From Rhodospirillaceae bacterium (lineage in GTDB: Bacteria > Pseudomonadota > Alphaproteobacteria > GCA-2731375), in assembly GCA_018660265.1 (NCBI GenBank), contig JABJKS010000082.1, positions 40,875 through 104,874 on the forward strand: a stretch of DNA of 64,000 nt, in the 5' to 3' direction. Below, piece after piece: positions 61,297 to 64,000 of this stretch (position 1 is the stretch's first letter; every line of letters starts with the position of its first letter). A program made the position numbers and the translations under genes. The notes below the pieces were generated by a model. That model saw nothing but the letters and a program-made list of their open reading frames with translations. It did no database searches and was not told the origin of the DNA.

Positions 61297-61736
61297 GCTG
61301 AGAACAGGACCAGTTTGCGGACCACGAAATTAAATCCAAACGAGGTCACCGCGGCACCAATTTTGGCAACTAACAGGGATAAGGCCGCAACCTCAATACC
61401 CAACCACATCATGCCTTCGTTGACCGCCAGACCACCGACGCCAATCGCAACAAAAATGAGCAATTCGAAGCCTTTATTGGACATCTTTCGCTTGGCGAAT
61501 GCCCAATGTACAGAGCCTACATAGGCCACAAATGCACCCACGGCGAAGGCAATGGGATTGGCGATCAGGTAATGCGCACCAAACACCGTTGCGAGAATAT
61601 ACAACAGCGAAATATCCACCGCCAACGCCACAGCGCTTACGACCAAATATCGCGGAAATTCGGAGCCTACAACACCGGTCACCACAGCGGGGACAGGCTT
61701 GCTATAGGTCTCTTGCTCAAAAGCTAGTTGCGACAT
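61293..61736 (-). CDS. GtrA-family membrane protein
   Basis: 147 residues from the ATG at 61736 (frame open upstream to 61811). It has four hydrophobic segments and the GtrA pattern [20 protein letters not shown] near the start and [13 protein letters not shown] at the end. GtrA-like proteins are thought to flip undecaprenyl-phosphate-linked sugars. It is the first gene of the operon running through the two GT-C-like proteins to 56156, and is divergent from the LOG gene (162-bp gap, no gene seen). Confidence 0.84.
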   Translation of the reverse strand: MSQLAFEQETYSKPVPAVVTGVVGSEFPRYLVVSAVALAVDISLLYILATVFGAHYLIANPIAFAVGAFVAYVGSVHWAFAKRKMSNKGFELLIFVAIGVGGLAVNEGMMWLGIEVAALSLLVAKIGAAVTSFGFNFVVRKLVLFSA

Positions 61737-61898
61737 ACGATCCTCTCCCTCAGGGAGACATGTATTTGGTGGCGGTGATATCGCGCGCCAGTGATGCCTC
61801 TCACATTCCATGTGAATTCAATCAGACCCGTCGTATAACCAGAACTTATGGTATGACGGATCATGGTAAAGACTGCGTAAAGATTTTGGGGGTCGCAT

Positions 61899-62714
61899 AT
61901 GGACGATGAACCGTTTCATCCTGTAAAAGCCTATCGTGATGAGGAATTTTTAAGCGGCCGGTCGGCTAGGCCCCTGCGTATTCTGGCCGAATATATGGAG
62001 CCCGAAGAGCGTTTTCGCGAAGCACATGTGCGCGATACTATCGTGATTTTCGGCTCCGCCCGCATAAAATCTGCCGAAGTCGCGCAAAACGCCTTGAAAA
62101 CAGCCATTGCGGAAGGGGGGGATGTGACCAGGGCAGAAAAAGCCGTGAAAATGTCCCGCTTTTATGAGGAGTCCCGCGAACTCTCTTCCCGCTTGACCAA
62201 ATGGTCGAAAAGCCTGGATCGGGTGGATAAACGCTTCGTCATTTGCACCGGCGGCGGGCCCGGCATCATGGAAGCGGCCAGCCGTGGCGCGTCGGAGGCG
62301 AAAGGCCTTAATATCGGGCTGAATATATCTCTACCGTTTGAGCAGTTCGCCAACCCTTACGTGACCCGGAACCTGGCCTTTGAGTTCCACTATTTCTTTA
62401 CCCGGAAATTCTGGTTTGCCTATCTGTCAAAGGCTATCATCGCCATGCCCGGCGGCGTCGGAACCTTGGATGAATTGTTCGAAACCTTGACCTTGATGCA
62501 AACGGGCAAGATCCGCAAAAAAGTGCCAATAGTACTGTACGGTAAGGAATATTGGGACCGGGTGGTGGATTTCGATGCCCTGGTTGAATTCGGAACCATC
62601 GACGAGGAAGATTTGAAGCTGTTCCACCGCGCCGACAGTGTGGACGAAGCCTTTGATTATCTGACCCGGGAATTGACGGAAAACCATCTCGCGGATCCCG
62701 ATCCAATTATGTAG
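61899..62714 (+). CDS. LOG-family protein (TIGR00730, lysine-decarboxylase-like)
   Basis: 271 residues. The diagnostic PGGxGTxxE motif is MPGGVGTLDELFE, preceded by CTGGGPGIMEAASRGA. Members include cytokinin riboside 5'-monophosphate phosphoribohydrolases (LOG) and nucleotide 5'-monophosphate nucleosidases (PpnN). This longer, N-terminally extended type is common in Gram-negatives. The ATG at 61899 follows a TGGGGGT site. It stands 27 bp before the CoA-transferase gene on the same strand. Confidence 0.88.
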   Translation: MDDEPFHPVKAYRDEEFLSGRSARPLRILAEYMEPEERFREAHVRDTIVIFGSARIKSAEVAQNALKTAIAEGGDVTRAEKAVKMSRFYEESRELSSRLTKWSKSLDRVDKRFVICTGGGPGIMEAASRGASEAKGLNIGLNISLPFEQFANPYVTRNLAFEFHYFFTRKFWFAYLSKAIIAMPGGVGTLDELFETLTLMQTGKIRKKVPIVLYGKEYWDRVVDFDALVEFGTIDEEDLKLFHRADSVDEAFDYLTRELTENHLADPDPIM

Positions 62715-62741
62715 TGGCCAAACATGTAGTGGAGAGTATTG

Positions 62742-63959
62742 ATGAACGGTATCTTGCGCGGCCTACGGGTAGTCGAAGGTTCTGCCTTTATTGCCGCCCC
62801 CAGTGCGGGCATGACCCTGGCGCAAATGGGGGCGGAGGTAATCCGCTTTGACCCCTTGGGCGGTGGTTTGGACTATCGACGCTGGCCCGTGACCGATACC
62901 GGGGAAAGTCTCTATTGGGCCGGTCTGAACAAGGGTAAGAAATCCTTTGCGGTGGATATTCGCAATCCCCGCGGGCGGGAGCTCTTAACCCAGCTCATTT
63001 GTGGACCCGGCGAAAACAGCGGTATCTTTCTGACGAATTTCCCCACTTCGGGCTGGATGTCCTATGACAACCTAAGGGCGCAGCGTGAAGATCTGATCAT
63101 GCTCAATATCAAGGGCAACCGGGATGGCACGTCCGAGGTCGATTATACGGTCAATCCGGCCACGGGATTTCCCAATCTGACGGGCCCGGCAGGGGCGGAT
63201 GCCCCGGTCAACCATGTCATGCCGGCCTGGGATATCGCCACCGGCTTGGCTGCCGTCAACGGCATATTGGCTGCTGATCGCCATCGCCGGATGACGGGGG
63301 AGGGGCAGTTTATCTCCCTCGCGCTCACGGACATGGCCTTTGCCACCTTGGGAACCCTGGGCTTTTTGGGCGAAACCCAGATCAATGGCAGCGAGCGGCC
63401 GGCGACAGGGAACGATCTCTATGGTGCCTTTGGGCGGGATTTCGTCAGCAAGGATGGCCGCCGGGTTATGATCGTGGCCATCACGGGGCGGCAATGGCCG
63501 GCCTTGGTGGAAACAGCTGGTATCGCGGCGGCTGTGGCGGAAATTGAAAAACGGCGTGGCCTGGACATGAAACGGGAAGGGGATCGTTTTCAGGCGACGG
63601 AAGAAATCGCCGCTTTGCTGGTGCCATGGTGCGCCGCGCAGGATTTCGCCGACCTTGCCGCAACCCTGACCGCAGGGGGGGTTTCATGGGGGCCTTATCA
63701 AAGTGTGGCCCAGGCCATGGCAGAGGATTGGCGTTGTTCCACGAAGAACCCTGTCTTTGAGGAGGTGGAGCAACCAGGTATCGGGCGTTATCTGACACCG
63801 GGTTCTCCCCTGGACTTTGGTGCCGCGCCACGCGAAACTGTACAGCCCGCCCCGGCGCTGGGTCAGCATACGGACCAGATTTTGTCCGATATACTGGGGC
63901 TAAGCGCGGGCGAGATCGCCAATTTGCACGATGAAGGCATTGTCGGCGGTGCTAATTAG
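62742..63959 (+). CDS. CaiB/BaiF CoA-transferase family protein
   Basis: 405-residue type III CoA-transferase. It has the early GLRVVEGSAFIAAPSAGMTLA, the middle LNKGKKSFAVDIRN and the predicted active-site Asp134 in the segment SEVDYTVNPATG. The ATG at 62742 follows GGAGAG; a TTG directly before it would add one codon. It transfers CoA between an acyl donor and a carboxylate acceptor. Substrates are unknown. It could activate an acid from one of the catabolic clusters, but no partner gene adjoins it. Confidence 0.87.
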   Translation: MNGILRGLRVVEGSAFIAAPSAGMTLAQMGAEVIRFDPLGGGLDYRRWPVTDTGESLYWAGLNKGKKSFAVDIRNPRGRELLTQLICGPGENSGIFLTNFPTSGWMSYDNLRAQREDLIMLNIKGNRDGTSEVDYTVNPATGFPNLTGPAGADAPVNHVMPAWDIATGLAAVNGILAADRHRRMTGEGQFISLALTDMAFATLGTLGFLGETQINGSERPATGNDLYGAFGRDFVSKDGRRVMIVAITGRQWPALVETAGIAAAVAEIEKRRGLDMKREGDRFQATEEIAALLVPWCAAQDFADLAATLTAGGVSWGPYQSVAQAMAEDWRCSTKNPVFEEVEQPGIGRYLTPGSPLDFGAAPRETVQPAPALGQHTDQILSDILGLSAGEIANLHDEGIVGGAN

Positions 63960-63962
63960 TGG

Positions 63963-64000
63963 TTTGGGCCGACACTCCGGGTTCGGATTGTCGGCCCAAA
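63963..64000 (+). terminator. Inverted repeat at window end, likely terminator
   Basis: A perfect 12-bp stem (TTTGGGCCGACA / TGTCGGCCCAAA) with a 14-nt loop starts 3 bp after the CoA-transferase stop. Any T-tract would lie beyond the window, so intrinsic termination is likely but not proven. Confidence 0.7.

Noticed and set aside
1..64000. tRNA, rRNA, CRISPR, transposase or phage genes
   Set aside because: Neither strand showed the characteristic sequences; repeats found are short and isolated. This was read by eye, so a divergent element could have been missed.

Overview
The window looks like a chromosomal segment of a GC-rich, motile, respiring alphaproteobacterium, probably Rhodospirillales-like. 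The best evidence is a ctrA gene divergent from fliI-fliJ with CtrA boxes between them, an aerobic-type cobalamin operon (cobQ, cobO, cobN, cobW, cobU) under a cobalamin riboswitch, and many CoA, molybdenum and ferredoxin-linked catabolic enzymes. No rRNA, tRNA, CRISPR array, insertion sequence or phage gene was seen. Gene density is high and stop/start overlaps (ATGA) are common, so most genes fall into clear operons.

Layout. (1) 1-6415, minus strand: cobU-cobW-cobN-cobO-cobQ behind a cobalamin riboswitch; a divergent NiCoT-like Ni/Co transporter follows (6502-7212). (2) 7209-14339: two divergent catabolic operons around a 302-bp regulatory gap. They hold two isochorismatase-fold hydrolases, an AtuA/DUF4387 pair, a CitE-like lyase, a PuuE-like deacetylase-fold enzyme, two SDRs and a SnoaL-like protein. 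A cysteine-free Crp/Fnr regulator comes next, then a three-subunit PadBCD-like molybdopterin oxidoreductase (15237-19509). (3) 19515-25159: a CHASE2 adenylate cyclase with a FecR-like partner, an old-yellow-enzyme-type oxidoreductase, a BtuF-like metal receptor and an enoyl-CoA hydratase. (4) 25204-33069: cytochrome P460, indolepyruvate:ferredoxin oxidoreductase (iorB/iorA), a cytochrome c'-like protein, an AT-rich gap, a cold-shock protein, and a cyclase-family enzyme overlapping a secreted FG-GAP protein. (5) 33230-47389, plus strand: a candidate 41-residue protein, 2-oxoacid:ferredoxin oxidoreductase (korA/korB), an adrenodoxin-reductase-like Fd-NADP reductase, then a compact operon of a two-gene molybdenum hydroxylase, a 6-hydroxynicotinate-reductase-like protein, a UPF0280/ApbE-like protein and HyuA/HyuB. 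(6) 47414-51330: a receiver protein lacking its phospho-acceptor Asp, an Hpt protein, ctrA, fliI and fliJ. (7) 51348-56103, minus: a five-gene catabolic operon with a TcuA-like flavoprotein. (8) 56156-61736, minus: a four-gene membrane glycan-type operon (GtrA, UDP-galactopyranose-mutase-like flavoprotein, two paralogous GT-C-like proteins). (9) 61899-63959: a LOG-family protein and a CaiB/BaiF CoA-transferase, ending in a strong inverted repeat.

How it may work together. The most interesting unit is 33230-47389. KorAB can reduce ferredoxin and the Fd-NADP reductase can exchange those electrons. The downstream operon has the parts for hydroxylation of an N-heterocycle, ferredoxin-dependent ring reduction and ATP-dependent opening of the resulting lactam. 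That pathway is an inference from gene families and order; the substrate is unknown. The divergent 7209-14339 cluster is a second uncharacterised pathway, with features suggesting amide or imide chemistry followed by CoA-ester cleavage. The CtrA section links the non-canonical receiver/Hpt pair to cell-cycle or motility control.
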